NCBI GenBank assembly: GCA_018268075.1
Contig: JAFDXH010000217.1
Location: forward strand, 1-64,000
DNA from: Bacteroidota bacterium
GTDB lineage: Bacteria > Bacteroidota > Bacteroidia > Chitinophagales > Chitinophagaceae
DNA length: 64,000 nucleotides
Direction: 5' to 3'
Shown here: piece after piece, positions 44,859 through 54,028 of the stretch
Position numbering within the stretch: the first letter of the stretch is position 1
Layout of the letters: every line of letters begins with the position of its first letter
Notes under the pieces: generated by a model
Database searches by the model: none
Seen by the model: only the letters and a program-made list of their open reading frames with translations
Told to the model about the DNA's origin: nothing
Translations under genes and position numbers: made by a program

Positions 44859-47015
44859 TTGAAACAACTAATTCAAAATTTTAAAACCGGAAAATTATAT
44901 ATTGATGAAGTGCCATTGCCTTCTATATCGGAAGGAATGGTATTGGTAGAAAATAAGTTTTCGCTGATAAGCGCCGGTACAGAAAAGAGTACCGTAAAGG
45001 TAGGGCAGGCAAGCCTGATAGGAAAAGCAAAGCAGCGCCCCGACCTGGTAGCGCAGGTGCTGAAAAATATAAAAAAGGAAGGGCTTGCAGCTACGCTAAA
45101 TAAAGTAAAAACCAAACTGGACTCCTTAAAGGCGCTTGGGTATAGCACTGCAGGTACTGTATTATCATCGCTTGATACTAACGGAAGTTTTCAAGCAGGC
45201 GATAGAGTGGCCTGTGCCGGTCAAGATCATGCTTCGCATGCAGAAATTGTAGCCATACCGCAAAACCTGATGGCAAAAATTCCAGACAATGTATCTTTTG
45301 AAGAAGCGGCGTTTACTACTCTGGGTGCAATAGCCTTGCAGGGTGTAAGGCAGGCCAATCCTAAGTTGGGCGAAAAAGTTTGTGTAATTGGCCTGGGATT
45401 ATTAGGACAATTGACCGTACAATTGCTCAAAGCAAATGGATGCAGTGTTTTTGGAATTGACCTTTCAGACAGGTTGATAGCTGTAGCAAAAGAGGTAAGT
45501 GGTGCTACAGCATTGCATCGCAACAACAGCAACCTGATTAGCGCTTGCGAAAATTTTACCGGTGGGCATGGCTTTGATAGTGTGATAATTACGGCAGCCG
45601 CACCTACCAACGACCCTATCGTTCTCGCTACAGAAATTACCCGAAAAAAGGGAAGCATAATAGTAGTAGGGGCAGTAAAAATGGATATCCCGCGCGAGCC
45701 ATTTTTTTATAAAAAAGAATTAGAGTTGAAAATTTCCTGTTCGTATGGGCCAGGTAGGTATGATGTGAATTATGAAGAATTGGGCAGCGATTACCCTTAT
45801 GCTTATGTACGATGGACCGAGCAAAGAAATATGGAGGCCTTTCTAGATTTGGTATCCAAAGGGCTTATCAATTTAAAGCCATTGGTAACTCATACTTTTG
45901 ATATAACAGATGCAGAAGCAGCTTACGATATAGTATTGGGCAATAAGCCTGAGCCTCATATTGGCATACTGCTGAATTATCCTGATAATCAGGAAAAATT
46001 CAAAACGGCCACTGTGGTTAAGCATGCACCATTGTCAAAAATAAATGCAGGATTTATAGGTGCCGGTAGTTTTGCGCAGAGTTATCTTATACCCAATGTA
46101 AAGTCTTCGGGTGCATCGTTAGATACAGTAGTTACATCGCGCGGTATTACTGCCAAGAATGTGGCCGAAAAATTCGGATTTAATGTAAGCGCTACTGCTC
46201 ATAAAGATGTTTTTGACAACAAAGAAATCAATACTGTCTTTATTGCTACGCCGCACGCATCGCATGCTAGCTTAGTAATAGAATCGTTGCAGAGTGGCAA
46301 AAATGTATTTGTAGAAAAACCACTTGCGGTAAATGAGGAAGAATTAAAGAAAATAATGGAGGTAAAACCTGCCAATAATCATCCATTAATGGTGGGCTTC
46401 AATAGAAGGTTTGCGCCGGTATCAATCGCGATAAAAAAAGAATTTGAAAATGCAGGCGAGCCACTGATAGTAAACATTAGAGTAAATGCGGGGTTTATTC
46501 CTAAAGATCATTGGACACAAATTGCTTCCATTGGTGGTGGCAGAATAATAGGCGAAATGTGCCACTTTATAGATCTGATGCAATTCTTTACAGAATCAGA
46601 ACCCATTACGGTATATGCAGATTGCATTAGCACCGGCAATAGCAAAATTAAGAGTGATGATAATATAGTGATTGTAGTAAAATTTGCCAATGGCTCCGTA
46701 GGCAACCTTACTTATCTTGCTAATGGCGACACCTCACTGCCTAAAGAATACATCGAAGTATTTGGTGCCGGAAAAGTGGGGGTAATACAGAATTTTTTGA
46801 GCGGAAATATTCATTCAGGAAATAAAACTAAATCCTTAAAGTCGTCGGGAAAAGGGCATAAAGAAGAAGTGAGCGCTTTTTTAAATGCATTAAAAGAAGG
46901 AAAAGATTCGCCCATTAGTTTTGAATCTATTTGCCTAACTACCTTAGTTACTTTTAAAATTATTGATAGCTTGAATACAGGATTGCCACAGCAAATAGAT
47001 TTGAATGAGCTATAG
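44859..47015 (+). CDS. Two-domain oxidoreductase (Zn-type alcohol dehydrogenase fused to Gfo/Idh/MocA)
   Basis: This 718-residue fusion starts with TTG at 44859. Residues ~1-350 are a medium-chain dehydrogenase-like domain with a Rossmann motif VIGLGLLGQLTVQLLKANG. Residues ~390-718 are a Gfo/Idh/MocA domain with GFIGAGSFAQSYLIPN and the catalytic EKPLAVNEEEL. Both bind NAD(P). Such fusions are found in surface-polysaccharide loci; their substrate is probably a nucleotide-linked or acidic sugar, unproven. It is followed by the toroid protein 35 nt on, a common gene order. Confidence 0.9.
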   Translation: MKQLIQNFKTGKLYIDEVPLPSISEGMVLVENKFSLISAGTEKSTVKVGQASLIGKAKQRPDLVAQVLKNIKKEGLAATLNKVKTKLDSLKALGYSTAGTVLSSLDTNGSFQAGDRVACAGQDHASHAEIVAIPQNLMAKIPDNVSFEEAAFTTLGAIALQGVRQANPKLGEKVCVIGLGLLGQLTVQLLKANGCSVFGIDLSDRLIAVAKEVSGATALHRNNSNLISACENFTGGHGFDSVIITAAAPTNDPIVLATEITRKKGSIIVVGAVKMDIPREPFFYKKELELKISCSYGPGRYDVNYEELGSDYPYAYVRWTEQRNMEAFLDLVSKGLINLKPLVTHTFDITDAEAAYDIVLGNKPEPHIGILLNYPDNQEKFKTATVVKHAPLSKINAGFIGAGSFAQSYLIPNVKSSGASLDTVVTSRGITAKNVAEKFGFNVSATAHKDVFDNKEINTVFIATPHASHASLVIESLQSGKNVFVEKPLAVNEEELKKIMEVKPANNHPLMVGFNRRFAPVSIAIKKEFENAGEPLIVNIRVNAGFIPKDHWTQIASIGGGRIIGEMCHFIDLMQFFTESEPITVYADCISTGNSKIKSDDNIVIVVKFANGSVGNLTYLANGDTSLPKEYIEVFGAGKVGVIQNFLSGNIHSGNKTKSLKSSGKGHKEEVSAFLNALKEGKDSPISFESICLTTLVTFKIIDSLNTGLPQQIDLNEL

Positions 47016-47050
47016 CAGTAGTAGAGGTACAGAATAAACACTAAAACTAA

Positions 47051-48241
47051 ATGGTAGAAAAAATACAATCTTCTTTTTTAAATCTAAAACAATACTGCGA
47101 GCAGCAGGAGTTTAAAGGTTGGGATCCTTATGATGGATTAAATAGCACAGTTTTTCAATCTTTGCCCTTTGTATCTAAGCGCAGACTTGTAAAACTAGCG
47201 TGGATTCAGGCATTTAAGCGATCGCCGATAAATTTTCGCAACATCGCCTTTGTAAAAAAAGAGTATAATCCCAAAGGATTAGGCTTATTTCTGGCAGGCT
47301 ATTGCAATCTTTATCAAATGGAACACAAGCAAGAATACCTGGATAAAATTCTTTTTCTTTCTACCACTATACTTGGCTTGCAAAATACTAATTGGAGCGG
47401 CACTTGTTGGGGGTACAATTTCGACTGGCAAGCCCGAGCTTTTTTTCAGCCTAAAAATACTCCTACGGTGGTAGCCTCCGTTTTTATAGCGAGCGCATTA
47501 TTAGATGCCTATGAAATAACTAATGATGAAGCGCTGCTGCATACTGCACGAAGCACTTGCAATTTTATACTGAAAGATCTGAACCGGACGTATGACGAAA
47601 AAGGTAATTTTTCATTTTCCTATTCGCCGCTTGATAAGAGTGTAGTCTTCAATGCATCGCTTTTAGGCAGTAGGCTGCTGGCTCGAGTGTATAGTTTTAC
47701 CGGCGAAAAATTATTAATAGACGAAGCAAAAAAGTCTGTAGATTTTTGTGTGGATTATCAAAACCCTGATGGCTCTTGGGCCTACGGCACCTTGCCCTTT
47801 CATCAGTGGATAGATAATTTTCATACCGGTTACAATCTTGAATGCATAGCAGACTATATGAAATATGCTAATGATAACAGTTATGCCTTGCAGGTAAGTA
47901 AAGGTTTTGAATACTACATCCATACTTTTTTTACTAAAGAAGGTATTCCTAAATATTATAACAATTCAGTTTACCCGATAGATATTCATGCTTCGGCGCA
48001 GGCAGTTATTACGCTGTATAAGTTGGGTAAATTTGATGAGAATAAACTTTTGATAGATCAGGTATTATCATGGACGATAAATAATATGCAATCAAAAAAA
48101 GGTTTTTTTTATTTTCAATTAAATAAATATTTCACCTCTAAAATTCCCTATATGCGCTGGGCGCAGGGATGGATGTTTTATGCGCTTTCTACCTATTTGA
48201 AATTATCAAATCCCTTGCACTCATTAAATTGTGATGAGTAA
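47051..48241 (+). CDS. Alpha/alpha-toroid protein of polysaccharide loci
   Basis: A 396-residue soluble protein with repeating helical hairpins (NPKGLGLFLAGYCNLYQ, TPTVVASVFIASALLDAYEI, GYNLECIADYMKYANDNSYA), the six-hairpin/toroid fold seen in glycosidases, lyases and epimerases. Homologues are often labelled 'delta-aminolevulinic acid dehydratase' in databases; I see nothing supporting that and believe it is a misannotation. No signal peptide is present, so it acts in the cytoplasm, perhaps on a nucleotide sugar or lipid-linked intermediate. Confidence 0.75.
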   Translation: MVEKIQSSFLNLKQYCEQQEFKGWDPYDGLNSTVFQSLPFVSKRRLVKLAWIQAFKRSPINFRNIAFVKKEYNPKGLGLFLAGYCNLYQMEHKQEYLDKILFLSTTILGLQNTNWSGTCWGYNFDWQARAFFQPKNTPTVVASVFIASALLDAYEITNDEALLHTARSTCNFILKDLNRTYDEKGNFSFSYSPLDKSVVFNASLLGSRLLARVYSFTGEKLLIDEAKKSVDFCVDYQNPDGSWAYGTLPFHQWIDNFHTGYNLECIADYMKYANDNSYALQVSKGFEYYIHTFFTKEGIPKYYNNSVYPIDIHASAQAVITLYKLGKFDENKLLIDQVLSWTINNMQSKKGFFYFQLNKYFTSKIPYMRWAQGWMFYALSTYLKLSNPLHSLNCDE

Positions 48242-48271
48242 GTAAATCAATTTTTCACCCTATTTTAATTA

Positions 48272-49006
48272 TTGAATGTGATCCCTAACATCATACATCA
48301 AACCTGGAAAACAAAAGAACTACCCGAAAATTTCCTGCATTGGCACAATGTGGTGAAGGAGCTGCATCCCGGCTGGGATGTAAGGCTTTGGACAGACGAA
48401 GACAACCTGAAGCTAGTGGCGGAGCATTTTCCGCAAATGCTCAGCATATATCAAGGGCTGGAGTATAATATTATGCGGGCCGATATGATACGGTATATGT
48501 ATATGGCAGTATATGGGGGCTATTATCTTGATCTGGATTATGAATTGTTTGTACCTTTTAATAATGAAGCCGGTAGTTCCGGCCTGATGCTTCCCCTATC
48601 TAGAGAGGATGGCAAAGATGGAAAAAACATTTTAGGTAATTGTATTTTTGGTTCCGTGCCGCATCATCCATTTTGGGATGATGTGTTAGCAGATTTGCAG
48701 CAACATCCGCCTTTGGCAAAGATTAAAAATAAATTGCAAATCTTGGAACTTACTGGGCCATCATTCATCACAAAAATTTACTTTAGAAATCCGCAAAAAT
48801 ATAAAGGCACCTTGAGCCTAAGGCATATATTTCATCCGAGTAGCGATATGGGAGCTAAAAAAAATTATAAAGAAATTTTAATGAAGAATGGCTCACACGG
48901 TATTCATCATTGCGAGGGTAGCTGGCTCACTACCAAAAACCCGGTAAAATATTTAGTGTCTAAAATCCATTCTAAACTGTATGGTTTTAAAAAGGATAAG
49001 GATTAG
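48272..49006 (+). CDS. Glycosyltransferase family 32 (DXD type)
   Basis: A 244-residue GT-A enzyme starting with TTG at 48272 (GTG at 48278 is possible): MNVIPNIIHQTWKTKELPEN is the typical OCH1-like opening. The substrate loop MRADMIRYMYMAVYGGYYLD ends in the DXD motif (DLDYE), which binds the metal and nucleotide sugar. Members transfer mannose, glucose or galactose-type sugars. It lies 30 nt after the toroid gene. Confidence 0.9.
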   Translation: MNVIPNIIHQTWKTKELPENFLHWHNVVKELHPGWDVRLWTDEDNLKLVAEHFPQMLSIYQGLEYNIMRADMIRYMYMAVYGGYYLDLDYELFVPFNNEAGSSGLMLPLSREDGKDGKNILGNCIFGSVPHHPFWDDVLADLQQHPPLAKIKNKLQILELTGPSFITKIYFRNPQKYKGTLSLRHIFHPSSDMGAKKNYKEILMKNGSHGIHHCEGSWLTTKNPVKYLVSKIHSKLYGFKKDKD

Positions 49007-49119
49007 GAGGAAATTATTTAAAGTACATATATTTTTTAAAGGAAATAAAAGTAACTACCCTTTGCAGCAATGCTGCTCTGTAAAAAAACACAATGACCCT
49101 TGTAATAAAAGCCTGACTT

Positions 49120-49920
49120 ATGAATAGAATAACTATTGCCGACATTCCGGTAGATGTGGTAACCATGAACCAAACGGTTCAGATGATAGACACTGCTATT
49201 GAAGAAAAAAAACCTATTCACCATGTGGTAATTAATGCTGCAAAGGTGGTGAATGCACAAAAGGATAAAATGCTTTTTAACTCTATAGTAAACTGCGACA
49301 TTATTAATGCAGATGGGCAAAGCATAGTGTGGGCGTCTAAATTTTTAAATAAGCCGCTTCCTGAGCGGGTGTCAGGTATAGACCTGATGGATAACCTTTT
49401 AATGCTTGCCGCCAAAAAAAAATACAAAGTATATTTTCTTGGTGCGAAGGAAGAAATTGTAAAGAAAGTGGTGGATGTATATACGCAGCAATATAGCAAA
49501 GACATAATAGCCGGATATAGAAATGGATATTTTAAGCAGGAAGATGAGGAGGCTATAGCCAAAGAAATAGCCGCATCTAATGCAGATATATTATTTGTAG
49601 CAATCACATCGCCTAAGAAGGAAATATTTTTAAACAAGTATAAAGATATAATTCATACCCCTTTTATTATGGGTGTGGGCGGCAGTTTTGATGTGGTAGC
49701 CGGGTTTGTAAAAAGAGCGCCCTTGTGGATGCAAAAGGCGGGCATGGAATGGTTTTATCGTGTTATTCAAGAACCGGGCCGCATGTGGAAACGTTATTTG
49801 GTGGGCAATTCAAAATTTATTTATCTCATATTTAGAGAAAAATTTCAACAAACATTCAAAGGCAAAAAGCAGCGCGAGTTGACGGTGTCTGATAATGGAG
49901 ATAATACTGTAAAAGCATAA
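49120..49920 (+). CDS. WecG/TagA/CpsF family glycosyltransferase
   Basis: This 266-residue protein matches GT26 enzymes: a conserved Asp in NADGQSIVWASKFL, VYFLGAKEEIVKK, GYRNGYF and KKEIFLNKYKD with GVGGSFDVVAGFVKRAPLWM. Members add a ManNAc-type or uronic sugar to an undecaprenyl-linked acceptor. WecB, encoded at 52722, makes UDP-ManNAc, so UDP-ManNAc or its oxidised form is a plausible donor. The Thr of the usual N-terminal T-x-N motif is Ile here (VVINAAK), which may be family variation. Confidence 0.9.
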   Translation: MNRITIADIPVDVVTMNQTVQMIDTAIEEKKPIHHVVINAAKVVNAQKDKMLFNSIVNCDIINADGQSIVWASKFLNKPLPERVSGIDLMDNLLMLAAKKKYKVYFLGAKEEIVKKVVDVYTQQYSKDIIAGYRNGYFKQEDEEAIAKEIAASNADILFVAITSPKKEIFLNKYKDIIHTPFIMGVGGSFDVVAGFVKRAPLWMQKAGMEWFYRVIQEPGRMWKRYLVGNSKFIYLIFREKFQQTFKGKKQRELTVSDNGDNTVKA

Positions 49921-49977
49921 TGGCAATGAGTTTGATATGATGCTATAGATTGTAATAGGGCAGGATAACCCTTCCTT

Positions 49978-52476
49978 TTATTGTTCTTTTTTTACATTTT
50001 TATCTTTTATCAGCACTATAGATTCATAAGGTGCTAAGGTAATTTTTCCGTTTCTTATTTTTCCCCACACATCAAAATAATTGCCACTTAGCGTAATTGT
50101 TTTATTGACGCCTGTGGCATTGTATTCAAAAAGCAGGTATTCATCTACGTTAGTCTCTACTGCTTTTGCTTCATAAAAGGCTACATTGTCCATCCAGAAT
50201 TTATCTTTTAAATCCTGCGCATTCCACGTAAAAGATACGGTGGCAGATGCAGCACTTTTTGGAAGCGCAAACAGCAAGGCGTGGTCAGTTTTATTTTTAT
50301 GGGTAATAACCGCTTGCACTGTAGCAAGCTCTTGCCACGGGGCTTCATTATTCTTTATGGATGCGTAAATTGTTTTGTTGTCAATACTAGCAATAGTGCT
50401 GAATAGCAGTATATATTTATTTTTTGAACTTACCTCGCCTATCGGAATGCTGATGCCCGGCTGCATACTTGCAGCAGTAGGCGTACTGTAGGATACCTGT
50501 ACAGAGCCACCATTTATTTTGTTGTTATTATTCCATGACACAAGCAGCCTGTTATTGGCAGGCCACCACGACAATCCTTTTATATCTGTATTGAATGTGC
50601 CGTTGCTAATCCTGTTGGGCTGCATAGGCGAATAGGAGAAAGGAATGATTGCTACGGGTGAAAGTTTTGAATGTATATCAAATTTATATCGTGCCTGCCA
50701 GTTGGGTAGATTGAGTAGTTCTCTTCGGTAATTAGAGCCTGCGCCTGTGGCTATTTCTATCGGTGCAGTTCCGCTCAGTGGTTTTATATAATAATTATTA
50801 TCTATTGCCCCGAAGGTGTAAATATTGTTTTTAGGAGCATAAAAACTTGCAGGAAACTGATAGGAGTATTTAGAAATAAATATGTTTTCTCGTATGGTAT
50901 CATTTTTTACTGAGCCTAAGTCGTCCTGAAAGCGAATACCAGATTGATTGTTGAAGCACACGTTTTGATGAATATTATTTCCTTGGCCGCGATAAGGAAA
51001 TATGCCGGCTCTGCTGCAATGAGCAATAGTATTTCCGGCTACTTCTATATAAGAGGAATGGTTGTCTAAATATATTCCATCGGTCCATATTTCGGCATTG
51101 CCATCACTAATGCCTATAATATTTCCTTTGCCGTTTAGAATTATGTTTTCCAATATTTTCATGCCATGGTAGGCGCTTTCTATATTGGGCGTCCAGGTGT
51201 AGATACCGCCGCCATCATCTTTTATCATGCAAAAATGATCAATAAAATTGTGCCTGACAATAGTACCATTGCCTTGAAAGTAAATGGCAGTATATCCTGA
51301 ATTGGTAATTTGATTGTTTTCAATCACTGAGTTTTCGCCGGAAGCCATTATGGCAATTCCTTTTGCATCGCCTGATACGCCGGCCCCTGCTATCATTGCG
51401 GTCTCGTCTATCTTGTTGTGGCTTATGGTTGCATTGCGTTTTTCATTTTCCAGATAGATACAGAAATTGTTGCTATTAGCAAATGAGTTGGAAATTATTT
51501 TAAGCGAGTCGCTATCAAAATCCTGCCAAAAATTTTTTCCCCATATTGCATTTTCGCCCGCAAAGGTGAATGCACAATTTTGAATAGTAATGTGCCGTGA
51601 AGAGCCAATTACAAATATATTTTTATTAGCGCCGGAAAAGTGAATGTTTTCGAAGGTTAAAAAATTAGTAACCAATATAGTCACAAGCGTATCTATAGTG
51701 GTGGCCTGTACAGCTTTCGGTTCTTTGGTATTGTAAATTCTTAATTTTTTTGATTGGGGATGGTAATACCACTCGTTTACAATATCTAATGTAGCCGGAT
51801 GGTTTTGAATAAAAAACCCCCAATTGGTTTTAGGTAAATAGCCATCAGCCACATTTGGTGTAAAGTGAATAGTCTTTCCGGATTGAGAAGTAATGGCATA
51901 CTTGTCTATCACCGGCCGTTCTACCCGCGCTACTAATTCGCCACCGGTCCAGTTTTTTGTGGAGAATACATTGTCGGTAAGGGTGGTTTTGGTTGAATTT
52001 AAAATAGGCTTCCATCCGGTATTCGGATATCTTCCCATTGGGGTACTTACACCATTTATTGCTACCATATTGCAGGTGGGCAGTTCCGAAATGGCAACTG
52101 TGCTTTCCCAAATATTGCCATCTAATTTTTTCCAGGCATTGATGTCTGTAAATCCTGTAATGATTGGCATTTCGCCTTGCCCGTATGCGCTAAATACGAT
52201 GGGATAGGCTGCTGTACCGGAGTTTCTATTGGGGCCATAAGTGTTAGCCAATATTATTTTACCATAAAAGGTATCGCCACGCCGGAATAAGACGCTGTCA
52301 CCAGGAAATAAATTTGTAAACGTATTTAATTTGTTGAGCGACTTCCATGCCGAAGCTGGGTTGGTGCCATTATTTTCGTCATTGCCAATATTAGATAGGT
52401 AATAATTGGTGGCATAGGCATCAATAAAAAAGAATTGAATGACTAAGAAAAATATTGTTTTATAATATGTTTTCAA
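49978..52476 (-). CDS. Secreted right-handed beta-helix protein
   Basis: A 832-residue protein with a signal peptide (MKTYYKTIFFLVIQFFFIDA) and the DUF1565-type opening YYLSNIGNDENNGTNPASAW. The middle (~280-560) contains many parallel beta-helix turns (ISHNKIDET, IENNQITNSGYTAIYFQG, VRHNFIDHFCMIKDDGGGIY). The C-terminal ~200 residues look like a carbohydrate-binding-type beta-sandwich (MDNVAFYEA). Such proteins are often polysaccharide lyases or hydrolases, but I see no certain catalytic residues. It is encoded against the direction of the polysaccharide genes and may process the polymer outside the cell. Confidence 0.85.
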   Translation of the reverse strand: MKTYYKTIFFLVIQFFFIDAYATNYYLSNIGNDENNGTNPASAWKSLNKLNTFTNLFPGDSVLFRRGDTFYGKIILANTYGPNRNSGTAAYPIVFSAYGQGEMPIITGFTDINAWKKLDGNIWESTVAISELPTCNMVAINGVSTPMGRYPNTGWKPILNSTKTTLTDNVFSTKNWTGGELVARVERPVIDKYAITSQSGKTIHFTPNVADGYLPKTNWGFFIQNHPATLDIVNEWYYHPQSKKLRIYNTKEPKAVQATTIDTLVTILVTNFLTFENIHFSGANKNIFVIGSSRHITIQNCAFTFAGENAIWGKNFWQDFDSDSLKIISNSFANSNNFCIYLENEKRNATISHNKIDETAMIAGAGVSGDAKGIAIMASGENSVIENNQITNSGYTAIYFQGNGTIVRHNFIDHFCMIKDDGGGIYTWTPNIESAYHGMKILENIILNGKGNIIGISDGNAEIWTDGIYLDNHSSYIEVAGNTIAHCSRAGIFPYRGQGNNIHQNVCFNNQSGIRFQDDLGSVKNDTIRENIFISKYSYQFPASFYAPKNNIYTFGAIDNNYYIKPLSGTAPIEIATGAGSNYRRELLNLPNWQARYKFDIHSKLSPVAIIPFSYSPMQPNRISNGTFNTDIKGLSWWPANNRLLVSWNNNNKINGGSVQVSYSTPTAASMQPGISIPIGEVSSKNKYILLFSTIASIDNKTIYASIKNNEAPWQELATVQAVITHKNKTDHALLFALPKSAASATVSFTWNAQDLKDKFWMDNVAFYEAKAVETNVDEYLLFEYNATGVNKTITLSGNYFDVWGKIRNGKITLAPYESIVLIKDKNVKKEQ

Positions 52477-52721
52477 TTGGTTGCGCTTTGTGGATTTTTT
52501 TTCAATGGTGAATGTAAGTAAATATAGGATGGCATCGGGTTCTGAATAAAGATGTAACCGAAAATATCATTCCAAGAAATTCCAGAGATAAAAATATTTG
52601 TGAACTTGTTCAGGAATATTTTTGATGGTCAATATTTGTAATTTATTCACGTTAGTTTATTAAACAATCTGGTAACAGGGGTTTTACTTTAAAATTTTAA
52701 AAAATAAGTTTCTTAAAAAAT

Positions 52722-53822
52722 ATGAAAATAACATTAGTCGCCGGCGCCCGTCCCAATTTTATGAAAATTGCCCCCATTATCAAGGCAATTAAAAAAGCAC
52801 AGTCTAATGGCAGCGACATTCAGTTTAGGTTGGTGCATACAGGGCAGCATTACGACAAAAAAATGAGCGGCACCTTCTTTGAAGAATTAGGCATCCCCGA
52901 GCCTGATGCCAATCTGGAATGCGGATCGGGTACGCAGGCAGAGCAAACGGCTGCTATAATGATAAGGTTTGAAAAAGAATTATTGGCCAATCGCCCTGCT
53001 ATAGTGATGGTGGTGGGCGATGTAACATCTACTATGGCTTGTGCTATCACGGCTAAAAAGCTCTGCATAGATGTAGCACATGTAGAAGCCGGTATCCGCT
53101 CGCACGATTTGGCAATGCCTGAAGAAATAAACCGAATGGTAACCGACTCTATCACCGATCATTTTTTTACCACCACAGAGCTTGCTAACGAGCAGCTAAG
53201 GAGCAGCGGAATAGCGTCGGATAGAATTCATTTTGTAGGCAACACCATGATAGATACATTGCGCCAAAACTTGGACCGTATCAGAAAACCCCACTTTTGG
53301 GATGAATATAAGTTAGGCGAAAAGAAATATTTTTTAGCTACCCTGCATCGCCCTTCTAATGTAGATGATCCCGCAAAACTTGCTTCTATTTTATCTGCTA
53401 TCGAAACGGCAGCACTTGATTACTCAATCGTGTTTCCGGTACATCCACGCACCAAGCAGATTATGGATCAGCATAACATTCATAAAACTAAATTGATAAC
53501 TATTGACCCGCAGGGATATCTTGAATTTATTTATTTGATACAACACTGCGAGGGCATTATAACAGACTCAGGCGGTATTACCGAAGAGGCCACTGTGCTG
53601 AATAAGCCGTGCCTTACTTTGAGAAATTCAACAGAGCGGCCAGAAACTATTACTATTGGTACTAATGAACTAATAGGCGATGACCTTACTAAATTACAAA
53701 CATACCTCAAAAAAATAATTGCCGGCGATTGGAAAAAGGGCGCTATACCGCCGCTTTGGGATGGCCTCACCTCAGAAAGAATAGTAGAAAGTTTATTGAA
53801 AATATATAGGCCGGGGCAATAG
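52722..53822 (+). CDS. wecB: UDP-N-acetylglucosamine 2-epimerase (non-hydrolysing)
   Basis: A 366-residue enzyme that interconverts UDP-GlcNAc and UDP-ManNAc. GARPNFMKIAPIIKAIKK, HTGQHYDKKMSG, HVEAGIRSHD and the C-terminal TDSGGITEEATVLNKPCLTL and TERPETI motifs are all present. It is the last gene of the polysaccharide locus, separated from the others by the reverse-strand beta-helix gene, and ends at an intrinsic terminator. UDP-ManNAc would feed the WecG/TagA-like transferase. Confidence 0.96.
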   Translation: MKITLVAGARPNFMKIAPIIKAIKKAQSNGSDIQFRLVHTGQHYDKKMSGTFFEELGIPEPDANLECGSGTQAEQTAAIMIRFEKELLANRPAIVMVVGDVTSTMACAITAKKLCIDVAHVEAGIRSHDLAMPEEINRMVTDSITDHFFTTTELANEQLRSSGIASDRIHFVGNTMIDTLRQNLDRIRKPHFWDEYKLGEKKYFLATLHRPSNVDDPAKLASILSAIETAALDYSIVFPVHPRTKQIMDQHNIHKTKLITIDPQGYLEFIYLIQHCEGIITDSGGITEEATVLNKPCLTLRNSTERPETITIGTNELIGDDLTKLQTYLKKIIAGDWKKGAIPPLWDGLTSERIVESLLKIYRPGQ

Positions 53823-53901
53823 CAGCGAGCCGAATAAATACCATAGATAGCTGTGTGAGTAATGATGGATTACTAACCTCTAACCGAAAAAAAATTGAAT
53901 G

Positions 53902-53927
53902 CCAGCTTAATACGCTGGTTTTTTTTT
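53902..53927 (+). terminator. Intrinsic terminator after wecB
   Basis: Stem CCAGC (53902-53906) / GCTGG (53914-53918) with a 7-nt loop, followed by nine T (53919-53927). A run of A (53887-53894) lies upstream, so it may work on both strands, ending wecB from the left. It lies 79 nt after the wecB stop. Confidence 0.7.
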
Positions 53928-54028
53928 GCCAGCCCATGATTGGTTTTGCCCTGATTGCCGGAAAAGAAAAAGCGGGTAGGCTGCCTTTACTTTTTTAACC
54001 GAAATTTAATATCGGTAATGTTTTCAGC

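Noticed and set aside
45227-45658. 143-residue minus-strand ORF inside the two-domain oxidoreductase
   Set aside because: Antisense shadow of a Rossmann domain.
49218-49637. 139-residue minus-strand ORF inside the WecG/TagA-like gene
   Set aside because: Antisense shadow with no conserved motif.
53823-54028. Possible tRNA-like fold around the terminator after wecB
   Set aside because: Only a 5-bp stem and T-tract are present; no cloverleaf, anticodon arm or TPsiC arm.
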